A stretch of 11,230 nt of DNA from Candidatus Hydrogenedentota bacterium (GTDB taxonomy: Bacteria > Hydrogenedentota > Hydrogenedentia > Hydrogenedentiales > CAITNO01), in NCBI GenBank assembly GCA_903922535.1, contig CAIXUF010000441.1, positions 1 to 11,230 on the forward strand, read 5' to 3'. The first letter of the stretch is position 1. Every line of letters starts with the position of its first letter. The position numbers and the translations under genes were made by a program. The notes under the pieces are model-generated. The model saw nothing but the letters and a program-made list of their open reading frames with translations. It did not search any database and was not told where the DNA came from. This document shows positions 11,045 through 11,230 of this stretch, piece after piece.

Positions 11045-11230
11045 GGCGCGGAGACGCGCAGAATATAGGCAGGTACCCACTTCAATCGCGGCCACCTATA
11101 TCGTGGTTCGTAGCGGATCAGCGCATGACTCCTTTTGAAGGCGAACGATGGGATCATCTGCCGCCGCCATAATAGCAGACGTACAGCACACTGTGACATA
11201 ATCATGCAACACCTACTCACAGGACACACA
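11045..11230. other. Gene-free segment at the window end
   Basis: No coding region with a start and ribosome-binding site is visible here on either strand. The next P2-type tail gene (D or X), expected directly after U, is absent from these bases. By eye the sequence is less GC-rich than the operon. Two CATAAT hexamers (11170-11175 and 11199-11204) could be -10 elements, but no -35 sequence supports them. It may be a module junction, a regulatory gap or the edge of the phage. Confidence 0.4.

Noticed and set aside
11071..11177. Plus-strand frame ending FEGERWDHLPPP considered as a gene remnant
   Set aside because: No start with ribosome-binding site, short, and no family recognised. A transposase remnant was considered but no motif supports it.

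Overview
The window is a stretch of the late morphogenesis operon of a temperate, contractile-tailed (myovirus-type) phage, almost certainly a prophage. All confident genes are on the + strand. The gene order is: head protease/scaffold (474-1514), a triple-module capsid decoration-like protein (1586-2608), major capsid protein (2695-3642), a small DUF7210-like protein (3711-3965), a secreted coiled-coil protein (3985-4290), Mu gp36-like (4357-4767) and gp37-like (4802-5371) head-tail proteins, a small gp38-position protein (5313-5651), tail sheath (5715-6947), tail tube (6958-7482), a tail assembly chaperone with a frameshifted extension (7576-7905/7984), tape measure (7999-10512) and a P2 gpU-like tail completion protein (10509-10982). 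The head side follows Mu order (I, T, gp36, gp37, gp38). The tail side follows P2 order (FI, FII, E+E', T, U), so the operon is a Mu/P2 mosaic. Portal and terminase genes would lie upstream of the window, and later tail, baseplate and fibre genes downstream.

The region starts with a 57-bp repeated leader carrying strong ribosome-binding sites but no convincing gene, then a good intrinsic terminator (191-231) and a gene-free stretch to 473. The protease therefore probably begins a new transcription unit, as Mu gene I does from its own late promoter. From there to 10982 genes are closely packed, with gaps of 10-100 bp and two overlaps. The last 250 bp hold repeats and then a gene-free, visibly less GC-rich segment.

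The most unusual feature is the amount of short dispersed repeat DNA. Several gaps are filled by degenerate 7-bp tandem arrays (GGACAAA/GGGCAAA, GAAGTGT/GAAGGGT and GGGTCTT/GGGTCTG types), purine-rich on the coding strand in most cases. They sometimes supply stop codons or Shine-Dalgarno-like bases. Palindromic elements are also present, and two families have each landed twice inside genes in the same reading frame, encoding NIPLNPPSKGDL and AGGTPAV. Free-living lytic phages rarely carry such repeats, so this phage has probably resided for a long time in a repeat-rich, high-GC bacterial chromosome. Repeats of this style are familiar from planctomycete/verrucomicrobial relatives, deltaproteobacterial and cyanobacterial genomes, but the host cannot be named from this window.

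The other strong point is the tail chaperone. The downstream GpE-like frame is displaced by net +1 (equivalently -2) and has no start codon of its own near its conserved part. This differs from the -1 shift of P2 and equals the net shift known for phage Mu.
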